A stretch of 64,000 nucleotides of DNA. Origin: Astrocystis sublimbata. Its lineage: Eukaryota; Ascomycota; Sordariomycetes; Xylariales; Xylariaceae. Shown in pieces: positions 11,971 to 22,798 of the stretch. Both the position numbers and the translations under genes were made by a program. Within the stretch, counting starts at the first letter, position 1; each line of letters begins with the position of its first letter. The notes beneath the pieces are model-generated. The model saw only the letters and a list, made by a program, of their open reading frames with translations, ran no database searches and had not been told where the DNA came from. Location: NCBI GenBank assembly GCA_022453515.1, contig JAJNNY010000034.1:62001-126000 (forward strand), read 5' to 3'.

Positions 11971-13138
11971 CCAGCTTGTAATTTGCCAGATATTTACCTA
12001 TCTAGCTAACCTGACAACTGAGTCGTCCAATTCCCAATGTAAGTATTTTTAGAAAGCATTGCTACTATTTCGAGTTCCATACTTTAACGCTATTTCATGT
12101 CTTCTTCACGGTTGCAATGACTTCATGATTCGCGATAGCTGCTCTTCTAGCATATGATGTCGGGCACTGTAACGTAACATCATGAACTTGGTATAAGTAT
12201 CTGTTAGGCGCCGCTTCCTCCATCCCCGCACTTCGTTTTGTACTAGCAACGATTGCCCTGGCGGAAAGGTAGAAAGAGATACCTAGTGTACAGTATGCAC
12301 GGCTAGCGTAGGATTTTGGAATCTTGCAGCCTGACAGATATCGGCAGTAGTAAAAATCGGTGTGGTTTACCGCCACCGGCACGCTGTCGCGTGTGGAGGT
12401 TTATTAGTTCCTATGCGGAGTGCTTTAGGTATTAGCAATAACATTGGACTTTGTGTTGCTATTCGCTTTGATTCCAGCCATCTATTATCTACTATGTACT
12501 TGACTCACCTCGAAGCCAGACCATGACATAGATTGGCTCTGGTCTAGGCATGCAGTAAGATAACGCAGGCTGTCGGTTCCGAGTGGCACAACATATAATA
12601 CAGTGTATTATATAGATGAGATCGACCAATTGAAGCAACATGTCGCGGCGCTATTCTGAAGCTGTCTAATCGACCGTCCGAGCTCCAAGCCACATGGTGA
12701 GCATGGCTGATTGTTGACTTGCGAAAGTACATCCGCACGGCCAGTCATGCCAGATGCCAGAGTACTGGTACCTTCGTACGCAGAAGGATTAGTATACTGG
12801 AGTAGGACAAAGCCGTGTGGATGGCACATTTTCTCTTTATCCCCTCTCTTGCCAAACCAGGTTAGGCGTTTTCTTACGATTGGCTCCTCGATCGTCAGTT
12901 GTCCAGGTTAACATTCCTTTGCCTTGCCATACCTGCCCGCCTACCAAAATACAGCTTGGATCCCGGCCCCTGGTACTACTAGAGTTGCCTGGCATGCCTG
13001 GAACGACAACGACAGCAGCACATGTGGCATAATTAGTACTGCGAAGTGTTAAAAGTGCTCGTCTGATTCCAAGGGTACTAAATCAGCTGCTTAGCTTGGC
13101 GCCGCCTTACGAGGCTTGTCGCCTCTCCCATCGGGATG

Positions 13139-13168
13139 GTTCAAGACTGGTCAAGACAGGTCAAGAAT
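13139..13168. repeat. 10-bp tandem repeat, 3 copies
   Basis: GGTCAAGACT, GGTCAAGACA and GGTCAAGAAT follow one another without gaps. Non-coding. Confidence 0.75.
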
Positions 13169-14274
13169 CGTGCCCAAGTGGGATGATCAGAAGAAGATCA
13201 TTATGAGCGAACGTGTTACTGTACAGACACTAAAAAAGAAGACTAGAGTCACGGGTATGGCATCTAGCGGGAAACGAAATTAGCGTAGTGTGGCCCCCAG
13301 TTCGAGTTGTTCTTATGAAGCTCATACCATGCCTTCGGGATGGACATATTTGGCAGCTACCTAGTTTTCATTAGTCATATTCATACAATACGCTCCCAAG
13401 GAGCAGGTTGTCGGCAAAATCACAGTAATAGCTCCCTGTTGCTTCAATTTCGACCTCGCGCGGGAGTCCGAGCATGACACGATGCTACTCAATCAACGAG
13501 CATATCCCCTACAATGGTAGCTCAACATCCGACATGCAAGATCCGAGTAGAATCCTCGGGATCTAAACAGCTGGCGTCGCTGGATCTATGCGTCTAGCCT
13601 GCTGGTACTTTTGGTAGACGACATTCGCTCCATCGACATCTATGGAAAAAAACACCAAACCCAATTTCAATCTGTGAACAGGACCGGCTCGACAGAGGTG
13701 TTCCCCTTGGTTTCGAAGCGAGATTTCTCTCCCTCCCTGCCTGATTCTAGCGAGCCCGAGTGGCCATGTCAAGCCTACGATCCCAGCAGGACAGGTTGTC
13801 AAACACCACAATGGCATGAAATGATGCTTTCCTTTATAATGGCAAGGTTCAAAAGCAAGTTAGATAACCAAATGCTACAGATCAGACGATCAAATATCAT
13901 CAATTTCAAAGCAAGCCTATTCCTGAAGGTCAGCGTATATACACGCTACTTCCTGGTATCGAAAACTTAGTGTCAATTGCTATACATCTCCATCACTGGT
14001 AGAACATCCAGTGTCAGTTTCTTGATCGAGATGGTAGACCTGCCTTCAACAACTTCATCGTCTTTACCCATACCGACTACGATTTTCTAACAACATGTAC
14101 TCCCACTCTTATGCTCTAGACAATTTGGAGTAGAAGCCTCGTCTTCAACGTTTCAGGATATTCTAATTTGTAGTGCAAGCAAGAAGTTCGATGAGCAAGT
14201 CAAAATGTACGCATGACGGTCCAAAATGGGTTACTACACCATTATTGTATCTAGCACTACGGAAAGTCTATCAA

Positions 14275-14306
14275 ACGGAAGCATCATTATACGGAAGCAT
14301 CATCAT
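14275..14306. repeat. 16-bp direct repeat, 2 copies
   Basis: ACGGAAGCATCATTAT is followed immediately by the same sequence with one change (ACGGAAGCATCATCAT). Non-coding. Confidence 0.75.
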
Positions 14307-16607
14307 ACTGTTACATACCACCACGGCTCGCGCCAATGGTTAGGATCTTCAGGGCTGGCCCAAGGGCGGCTAGGTGCTATCCCATCGATTTGCATGCTTG
14401 GCCAACGTTTGGGGACATTGAACCCAACGGCGGAGTTAGGAAATGGCCTTTGGGCGAGTGAGATCCTCTTCCCGGAATTGCGATCAATCTGCGCGGTGTT
14501 TCTTGTCACAATCGTTCCGCCCATGTCACTCATGACATGTAAGCTACCATGGGCTTGGAATTCAGAGTGCGAACTCTGCAGCCCGCTGAGAGGTGGTAGA
14601 CTCGGCTACCGTCTCCTTCGATGCTAACACAATATCACACATCATCGTGATAGCCCGGACCACCAAGTTATGAACCCGTCGAACGCGATGGGCTAGACTT
14701 TCACTGGGATGAGCATCTAACTGTAAGCCCCTGGAACCTGCGCACCATATTCTCCGATGAAAGCGCCGAGATCTCAACTGACAACAACGTGGAAGACCTG
14801 CACCGTCATCATCTCGCACTTGTCTCAGGGCCAGCGGAACTGCAGCGGACGACAGTACACGTACCGTATTACATTCTTAATTTGTTTGTGATCTCCAGTA
14901 ATTCTATACGAGGAAGTTGGCCCGCAATCAGGACTGCTACGGCACCCCTCCCTTGACATCGCCGAGCTGCGGCGATGCAAGCAGCATGGGAAACTTCGAT
15001 ATCTGACGTTCATGAGCTACCACATAAGTCCAATCTGGTCTGGGAACGATCGGCTAAGGCCGATGCAGAACTATCGCTTGATTTAACCATTGGGAAGGAA
15101 GTCTCCGTGACGGCTTCGAAACCCCATGATCCTGACGACGCAAAAACACCGAGCGAAGCCACGCCGAAAAAACGACCAGTACTCACTCACAATGTGGTGA
15201 TGGAACTTGCATTCTGATGCGTCAGAAGACGTGCCACCCTCGGCCACCCACAGTGCAGTCGTTGTGTGTCGGGGCTCGGGTCATTAGATCAAGGGGCGAG
15301 TCGCTGCCGGCTTCAGCTTCCACCACTGCTTGTATTGCAACACTAGGTACGTTATGCTCTAATCTATATTACACATACTAATCTTGATCGCTGCAGAGAG
15401 CCGGTGATTTACGAAGCAATCACTAAATCCTAGAGCCGAGTCATGATGGCTTACTATGCTGTTGAACTTTCCACTTGGGTTGCTCTTGTCGAACAAGAAT
15501 ACAGAAGGATTGCGATCGGGTCGAAAGCGCAACTACAACTCACTCAATAGGATCTCATATATTGATGCAAAACTTTAATCCAAGAACATTTTGAGTATGG
15601 CGAGTTTGAATTTGGGTGACTGACTTGTGAGGTCCGATCCGATGCTGTTATATATATTTATGTAGGATGTGTATGCAAAAATGAAGGTAAAAGTTGGTAC
15701 TGCTGGATATCTAGAGGTGCAGTGTTTTAGTGAATGCAGGTTCAGCTTCTATCATTCATTATATATAAACGATGCTACTACGACGCGTTACCTATCACCT
15801 ACTGACCTATACTTACCGAGGAAGGCCGGTTTGATACGATTGAAAATGGCTCGGTTTTTTACCTGGTGGATCGTCCCTTCAAGCTACCCAACCAAATCGA
15901 CAGTCTAGATCTCTGATTTTGGCCCTTGATCCATGGAAATTGATATCTATTACTGACATTATACACCAGTCTTGCTCTTCCCAATATCTACCGCACTCGA
16001 GAGTATACGACGAATGCACCGGCTACAGCCGCTTTCCGAGGGGGTTAGAGCTGATCTGGTTATGTGTTCCGGCGTTTACCGGCGGGGCTTCAGACCAATA
16101 ATTCGAGCCCAAATGTCAGCGACTGGGGCCCGGTGGCTGCTGGCTTGTAGTGTGTGGATGAAGCTCTACTTAGAGATAAGGAGTGTCACGATTCTTTCAA
16201 TCGAATGCGTTTTATATGTACTTAACAACTATCAAATTTCTTTTTTTACAGACCTAGAATACCAAAATTTGGCTATAGCACGTTTCAAGACGAATTGGAA
16301 CGTCGCATCGTCCGTATTATAAACATAAAAGTTACCAATGGTCTTTAGTTCACATGATACCGCTAAATTAGGTTGTCTCCATTTTTCGTATCCAGATGTT
16401 CTGGTGGTGCAAAGCAGAATGCAAAACTCCCTTACCTAGTTGACTTCATCTTTGGAAAGCGAATGGTATAAGTCTTACATCACAATCATGGCGACAAGGT
16501 GATTGAGGGGAAACAATGCCAATCCATCTCATCCGGACTCCCCAAGAGCCTAAAAGTCATCTTCAACTCACAAACTGACCTTATACGATGAGCTCACTTC
16601 TTGTGGG

Positions 16608-17951
16608 ATGGCGTTCAAGCGAACGAGAACGGGTTGTTTAACATGCAGGGAGGACGGGTACAAGTGTGATGAGGGAAAGCCCTCGTGCGGCCGATGCATT
16701 CGACTTGGGAAAGACTGTAAGGGCTACGGCCTCAAACTCAAATGGCAGAATCCCAGGGGTCCGCAGCATGCCGATGAGAGCACTGGCGGACACCAACGCA
16801 AACGAAAGACCTCGAGTACCGACTTGGTAAGAATGCAGTCTCAGAACTCGATTGTGTCGGCTGTTCCACGATCTTTGAGCAATGGGCTGTCTCTGGGTCA
16901 AGCGTACTTGCTCGACCACTGGTGCACTACCTTGGCCGGCCTGATCACTATGGCGCCGACGACACAAGATCATTTCCATGCCCATATCACCCCTATGATC
17001 ACCTACTCGACATCTCTTCGCTCGGCTGTATGCTTCATGGCAGCGCATCATCTCAACATCCTGAGAGCTGATTCTGCACTGCTGAACACCGCGCTCCGGC
17101 ATCAAATCGACGCCGTTTCATCGTTGCGAAAGACCATACAAACCAATAACCCTCTACTGTCTCTCGCCGTCATTATGATCTTGCAAACTACTGATCGCCT
17201 CTTCACGACCAACTCAGGGGTGAACCATCTAGAGGGAGCCAAGGCCATCATTAACCAAGCTGGACCCAAGACCTGGGATTGCGACATCGGCGCGTTTCTG
17301 CTGAATCTCTGCTGCTACCACGATGCCGTCGTTTCAGTCTCCGGAAGGACTCCTCCCATCCTCGGCCTCGGAGGCGTCACTCCCTACGACGAGCAAATGG
17401 ATCCCATGAAGGGCTTGCAAGTACTATGGGCGACAATCGGGCGGATCAGCAGCATGGAAAGCCAACATAACGGATACATCGATATCGAAGGCGAGTCCAT
17501 CGAAGCTGTCCTCCTGGATGTTGACGCAAGCGCAAGTCGCGAGGGCGACGCAGGCGAAACGGTCCACGCCTACAAAGAAGCCGCATACATCTACCTGCAC
17601 CGAGTCTGGCACAACGTCGGATCTCCGCACCCGCGGACTCTGCGACACGCGAGAGACTGCCTCGACCACCTATTCCGGGTTCCAGTGGCTTCGCCTCTCG
17701 TCTCGGCCCACGCATGGCCGATATGGACAGCCGGCTGCGAGACCATCGACAGCGCCCTTCGCGATCGCGTGCGCGAGAGAATCGTGCTGATGTACGAGGC
17801 GCGGCATCTTCCGTCCTTGAAGCGATTGGCGCAAGATATAGAAGATGTTTGGAAGATCAAGGACGAGGAGCGAGGCGCGACCGGTGTCGACAAGGTCGAC
17901 TGCGTCAGAGCCATACTTGCCATGCGCAAGAGAGGCGCGGACCTGGTGTGA
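16608..17951 (+). CDS. Zn2Cys6 transcription factor, C6 plus Fungal_trans_2-like domain
   Basis: A single-exon gene for a 447-residue regulator. The zinc cluster is at Cys10, 13, 20, 27, 30 and 37 with the family signature GLKLKW just after it (residues 42-47). The rest, with PLLSLAVIMILQTTDRLF and VNHLEGAKAIINQAG, matches the fungal-specific transcription-factor domain of the PF11951 type. An oddity is the first loop, which reads CREDGYKC, whereas relatives usually carry basic residues there (CRERRYKC-like). All six cysteines are intact, but basic residues that normally contact DNA are replaced. It acts in the nucleus if functional; the target is unknown. No metabolic gene is close by: the gene-poor stretch lies upstream and a membrane protein 500 bp downstream. 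Confidence 0.88.
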   Translation: MAFKRTRTGCLTCREDGYKCDEGKPSCGRCIRLGKDCKGYGLKLKWQNPRGPQHADESTGGHQRKRKTSSTDLVRMQSQNSIVSAVPRSLSNGLSLGQAYLLDHWCTTLAGLITMAPTTQDHFHAHITPMITYSTSLRSAVCFMAAHHLNILRADSALLNTALRHQIDAVSSLRKTIQTNNPLLSLAVIMILQTTDRLFTTNSGVNHLEGAKAIINQAGPKTWDCDIGAFLLNLCCYHDAVVSVSGRTPPILGLGGVTPYDEQMDPMKGLQVLWATIGRISSMESQHNGYIDIEGESIEAVLLDVDASASREGDAGETVHAYKEAAYIYLHRVWHNVGSPHPRTLRHARDCLDHLFRVPVASPLVSAHAWPIWTAGCETIDSALRDRVRERIVLMYEARHLPSLKRLAQDIEDVWKIKDEERGATGVDKVDCVRAILAMRKRGADLV

Positions 17952-18457
17952 GTTGGGACACGGAACAAACCGACATCAATCAGTCCTGGAAAATTATGAT
18001 GCAGACGATAGTATGTATAATTGGCTACCTATGCCTACGTCAACCATCACTTACCTAGCTGGTCTGGGTCATGAGAGCGGACCTAAGATGTATTTATAGC
18101 AGTGCGTGGATGTTGATTCGACCGAAGAGGCATGGTATCACTGCAACGCTGACCGCCAAGAGCAGAGCTTCATGGAAAGCTCCATAGCAACCTCGAAATC
18201 GCAGGGAATTTTGTAAGCACATTCCTATGATAGATTGATAATGCGATTCTATTCTTGCTACTCCTTGTACTCGCTTGTGCTAGCTTAGCGAATTGGGGGC
18301 GGTCAATGTTTCACTGTTTGTAGCTTCTGGATAATACGAGTATACATCATCAGCAGATGATGTCTCCTCTCTCGTGGGAAGACCTCCTCTGGAGTCCTCC
18401 CGACCTCGCTACCGACCTCACTACTTTCGACTGTTACCATCCAGTCTTCTCCCTACC
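17952..18457. other. Intergenic, about 500 bp
   Basis: Terminator region of the Zn2Cys6 gene and promoter region of the next gene in tandem. The last 80 bp are C/T-rich, as in many fungal 5' leaders. No gene seen. Confidence 0.5.
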
Positions 18458-19429
18458 ATGACCACACCGTTGTCGAAGATCCTGGTTGGCCTGCTATGTG
18501 CGGTGTTCTTCAATGGCGCCTACGGAACAACGACGCTTCTCACATTTTCCGACGACAACTGCGGTGATTTCGTGGAGTCACTTGTAGGGAAAGACAGTTT
18601 CCCGTCTGGAGGATGCACCAAGTTCGCGAACCAGATCTCCGCCCCATATAAGAGCTTTATGCTCAACACGCTTAGTTTGGGATGTGGTGGTAGGTTTTAC
18701 TCTTCATCTTTCATGGATCATGCACATATACTACCTAGGTAGTGCACATATTCAAACCACACTTCAACCAGCATCAGCTCTGATGCTTTGCGCAAATGCT
18801 ATTGGCACTTCTCAAGGTGACAGTTGAAAATCCCTGATATTTCATGCCTTTGGTTTATACAGCTACGATATCGCAACTTGCACCACAGTACTAATAAGCA
18901 TATGCACCTAGTCACAATATACGGCAATGACACAACCCCAGACAGCTGCTCATCCGATCTCAAGATAGTAGCCTTCCAGGGCAAATGCTACAATTCTACG
19001 TGGGCATACTACTCGGTCGACCTCTGCACGCCATTAGTCCCGTCCCCAAGCACAACAAGCGATGAATCACCACTGCAGACAGGCGCCGCGAACCCGACCG
19101 AGGCCGGGGCATCATTGGTAAATAACAGCTTGAGCTTGGGCGCGGTTGCCGGCATATCGGTAGTGAGCACCCTATTGTTTGTTGGAGCCACAGCAACAGC
19201 AATTTACTTCCTCTGGTGCCAACCCCGGATGAAGAAGCAACAAGAGCAACAGTACAACAATGGCTATAACCATGGATTTATAGAAGAACAGAAGGTCCGC
19301 ACGGCAATACCACAGCAATACCCGGCGGAAGCACCTTGGCAGGCGCAGCGGCCGTGGGAACTGACGCCGAGTCCTATCGTCGAAGCACCCTACGAGACCC
19401 ATCCACGACATGAAATAGGCGGTGCTTAG
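18458..19429 (+). CDS. Secreted/single-pass membrane protein of cell-wall-sensor topology
   Basis: 249 residues in two exons, 18458-18689 and 18912-19429. The 222-nt intron has a GTAGGT donor and a TACTAAT branch site about 20 nt before its acceptor. A signal peptide covers about residues 1-23 (LVGLLCAVFF core). It is followed by an extracellular part with six to seven cysteines and several N-glycosylation sequons, a Ser/Thr/Pro-rich linker (PLVPSPSTTSDESP), one membrane helix at about 153-179 and a Gln-rich cytosolic tail with proline motifs. The layout resembles Mid2/WSC-like or SKG6-type surface proteins, but I recognise no specific domain, so a sensor role is only suggested by topology. 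The start ATG is the first that yields a signal peptide. Confidence 0.72.
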
Positions 19430-19915
19430 GGTTTCGGGAGTTGAGGGACGATAAAAAAACAGAAACGATTGGGGTACCAGCACTTATCCTTCTAAGTGGC
19501 TAGCTACGAATTTCTAGAGCCGCTTGTGCGAGAGTCGCGACGCTAGATGGCACCCGAGACAACGAAAGCAAGGGCGCATGCTTCAAGGCGAGGGTATACG
19601 ACCAACGGCATCTATCTATGGGGAGATAGGTCGAAAGCCCAATCAGATCTTGAATACCTGAGAAGGAGATCTCAGCATGCATATCAGTTGACAGACTCTC
19701 TCGATGGTCGTCGCATTGGGCTGCTGCATGCATTGCAGTAATCAGGGAGCACCCGTTCATTGTACGTGCTGCGGAGAGTTCAAACTGGATTGCATTAATG
19801 CAGATAGCTTAGTCCCCAGATTCACGATCATGCATGCCGATATGCAGGTAGCGCATGCCAGCTTACCACCAGCTACTAGTACCAGGTACTGCTGTGAACA
19901 AAACAATGAAACAAC
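19430..19915. other. Intergenic, about 490 bp
   Basis: Between the membrane protein and the tRNA. Small overlapping frames have no support; nothing else seen. Confidence 0.5.
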
Positions 19916-19921
19916 AAAAAA
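19916..19921 (-). terminator. RNA polymerase III terminator of tRNA-Asp
   Basis: Six T residues on the minus strand, 18 nt beyond the tRNA 3' end; the classic Pol III stop signal. Confidence 0.7.
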
Positions 19922-19939
19922 TTGTTAACGTCTGTGTTG

Positions 19940-20022
19940 CTCTCGATCGGGGAATCGAACCCCGGCCACCTGCGAATTGTCGTCGTGACAAGCAGGTATC
20001 CTAACCACTAGACCAATCGAGA
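19940..20022 (-). tRNA. tRNA-Asp (GTC) with an 11-nt intron
   Basis: The minus strand folds as a tRNA. The acceptor stem TCTCGAT pairs with ATCGAGA, with discriminator G. The D arm holds the A box TGGTCTAGTGG. The T arm is CGGGG-TTCGATT-CCCCG, holding the B box. The anticodon stem CCTGC/GCAGG encloses 18 nt, which is a 7-nt loop TTGTCAC plus 11 nt of intron at the usual position after base 37. The anticodon is GTC. Mature length is about 72 nt. Both internal promoter boxes and a downstream T6 run are present, so it should be expressed. Confidence 0.93.
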
Positions 20023-20562
20023 CTGAGATGTCTCGGTGTTGGAGTTCGTGTTTGCTGGTGATTGGCGGCCGGGAAAAAAAACATATATTCAAAAATTTGT
20101 GGTGGTGGAGTTGGCGCGCAATAGTTCGCGTTAGCGCCAGACCAATTCTGGGTCCTACAGTTCGCTGTAGTGAATATCTAAGCGACTGGACTTTCTGCCA
20201 GGACGGGTGGCTGGAGTCGCAGTGATTCAAGTTAACTGACCGACTGACTGTATGTTCTCGATGTGAGTCTATAAGGCTGTGATAGATAGATACTCGTAGT
20301 TGGCACGGCGTCTTTGTGCAGGAGCGAGTTAACAAGTCAATCCCGGAGGAGACATGATAGCGCATAACGATAGACCAAAACTCGGATTTGTAGACAATCT
20401 GGTTTTAAATCGCATTGGTGTTGTCTTGATTGATACCCGCCACATCCAGTATCAAAGTCGTGAGGGGTCGCCACCTCACATTATACCCAACCTAAAAACC
20501 AACCTCAACGGCTCAGATCCCAAACCCAGAAACTCAACTCAAACCAAACAACAACCACAAAA
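20023..20562. other. Intergenic, 540 bp
   Basis: Upstream of the tRNA on one side and of the oxygenase gene on the other. The last 70 bp are C/A-rich with almost no G, typical of a fungal 5' UTR. No gene seen. Confidence 0.5.
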
Positions 20563-22056
20563 ATGCCGCTCTCAGAACCAGCAATGGACCTCCCGATAAT
20601 CGACCTCGACGTCTTCCTAACCTCACCCACCTCCGCCGCCGCACAAGCCGAATGCGCCGCGGCGGCGCGCGCCCTCATCACCTACGGCGCCCTCGTGCTG
20701 CGCGACAGCCGGGTTTGCGAGGCCGACAACGCGGCCTTCCTGGACGTCATGGAAGACTACTTCGCGCAGCCCGCGGCGGCCTTAGCCGCGGACCTGCGGC
20801 CCGAGGTTAACTACCAGGTGGGCGTGACGCTCGAGAACACGGAGAAGCCCAAGTGCGCCGTCGACGCGCCGTGCCTCGACGTCATCAAGCGCCTGGCGCC
20901 GGTGGAGCGCCCGCTGGACATCGGTGCCCACGCGCCTGATCCCAAGTGTCGCTTCTTCTGGCGCATGGGGGAGACGCCGCCGTACGAGACGCAGTTCCCC
21001 GGGCTGAATGCCGAGAATGTGGTGCCCGAGGAGGAGGGCATTAGGGAGAGGTGGACGCCGGTCTTGGAGAGGTGGGGGAAGTGTATGAAGAGCGCGTAGG
21101 TATTTGTTTGCATGAGCGGTGATGAGTGAATGAGTGAGGAGCTTTATACATGGACAGGATTGCTGATAGTCTCTCTTTCTCCTTAGTGTGACGGGCGTGG
21201 CTGAGATGGCCGCCGTGGGCATGGGGTTGCCCGCAGAAACATTCAGCGATGCCGGACGATACGGGTGAGTGAAGTCCCTGGGCTAATATCACATGATTTC
21301 TCTATTTCCTTCTTACCTGTCTACATCCATGTATACACCTATCACGACATGAACACTTACCCTCACACCCAAACTCAAAACTCATACAATCCCAGCCCCC
21401 ACCTCCTCGCCCCCACAGCCTCCGACCTGCGCAAATACGGCTCCAAAGACACCATCCTCGCAGGCTTCCACACAGACCTCAACTTCCTCACCATCCACGG
21501 CCGCAGCCGGTATCCAGGTCTACACATCTGGGCGCGCAACACGGGGCGCAAGATCGCGGTGCGCATGCCAGCCGGAGACGGACATCTCCTGGTGCAAGCG
21601 GGGAAGCAGCTCGAGCACATCAGCGGCGGGCTCGTAAAAGCCGGGTTCCACGAAGTCGTCGTCAACGACGCCACCCTAGCCACCATGGCGCGCAGACAAG
21701 AAGAAGAGCCCGAGCGCCCTCTGATCAGAATCAGCAGCACGTTTTTCTGGACTCTGGCTAGTGATTTTGATTTGGTCCCGATCCCGAAGCTCGAGCAGAC
21801 TGCGAGGGAGGTCCGGGCCGAGCAGCTGGATCTCGGACGCGATGAGGGCCAGGCCGTGACGTATCCGCCGATGAAGGTTGGCGAGCAGGTGCAGCAGTGG
21901 GTTTACCCCTTTACCTTTACCTTTACCTTTGCTGCCCTTTCTGTTCTGGTGCCATCTCTTGGTGATCACTTTTTCTGTTATTGCTCCTACATGAATTTCT
22001 CGCTGATCTATGTGTCACGTTTTAGGGAACTGAAGCATATTGCACTGATGGCTTGA
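20563..22056 (+). CDS. 2-oxoglutarate/Fe(II)-dependent oxygenase (isopenicillin-N-synthase-like fold)
   Basis: 380 residues in four exons: 20563-21095, 21187-21264, 21396-21896 and 22026-22056. It belongs to the clavaminate/isopenicillin-synthase-like cytosolic oxygenases. The N-terminal segment LPIIDLDVF is the usual DIOX_N start. The iron ligands are His229 and Asp231 (AGFHTDLNFLT) and His289 (AGFHEVVV). The RISST segment supplies the Arg-x-Ser that binds 2-oxoglutarate. The core is complete, so activity is likely; the substrate is unknown. The final exon gives only eleven residues (ending ELKHIALMA), and the last intron contains a hexamer repeat. Exon 1 is very GC-rich compared with its surroundings. 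It stands alone, with no obvious pathway neighbours. Confidence 0.9.
21909..21930. repeat. Hexamer repeat in an intron
   Basis: CTTTAC repeated about 3.7 times, just after the donor of the last intron of the oxygenase gene. Confidence 0.8.
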
Positions 22057-22798
22057 TTGCGATTTCCACAAATGGAGCAAGGTTTGGTTTCTTGTTGGCG
22101 TTGAGTTGGGCTGAGATCGCATGGGCGATGGATCGAGACCAACATCTACCAGCCAGCCAGCCTCTAGATGCTTGTTTGGCCAGATCGAACCTGCCAGTCA
22201 AATTTGCATTAAATATAAATTTAGATATAACGTCGCTGTGATCCCTACGAAGATCGAATGCGAAACGAGGTCATGAACATTGTTGGGAGTTGCCAGTCCA
22301 CACGTTGCTCGCTAAGGCGTGATATAACCATACCACTTAAAACATGGGGAAGGTTTTATTCCGTCGAACCTTGGCATGATGTCGAACGAAACTGCTAAAA
22401 TAGAAACGCAAAGACTTCGACATTGGTTTGATGAACAATGATTCAATTAAAAACTACTTTTTAGTAGGTAAGCAGCCTAGGGACGAGAGGAACCAGCCCA
22501 TTTGTCTGTCATCTCTCGCCGAGCGGCACTACTTGGGAAGCTTCAGCGAGCTCCAACCCTCAGGTAACCCTGTCTAACAAAACAAACGCCGGCGACGGAC
22601 CTTCCTGGTCTTGTGTTCACTGTGGAAAAAACGATGCATGCGAATCAACCCGATAACAAAATAACAATTCCGATGAGCAGTTTTGCCCAATTGGACTGTC
22701 ACACTACCACCATAACCACTAAGATGGACTAGAAAAGCCGTCTGGTCCATTCACAAACTGCTTACTAAGTATACTCCTTGTGGTGCTTCCTGAGGCGC
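22057..22798. other. Convergent intergenic region, 740 bp
   Basis: Holds the 3' ends of the oxygenase gene (+) and the BAR gene (-). No gene or repeat seen. Confidence 0.5.

Larger units (their letters stand above)
8993..16607. other. Gene-poor region, 7.6 kb
   Basis: No gene with recognisable domains on either strand. Frames of 60-130 codons are scattered through it; most lack ATG starts, proper splice context or protein-like composition. The sequence is unique-looking, moderately AT-rich, with several short tandem repeats (listed separately) and no evident transposase, reverse transcriptase or terminal repeats. It could hold long non-coding transcripts or decayed genes. Confidence 0.55.

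Noticed and set aside
13611..13970. Plus-strand frame of 119 codons
   Set aside because: Starts without ATG, low-complexity ending, no family resemblance.
14975..15217. ATG-led plus-strand frame of 80 codons, Asp/Lys/Ser-rich
   Set aside because: Could be a small gene, but there is no conserved feature, promoter or intron to support it.
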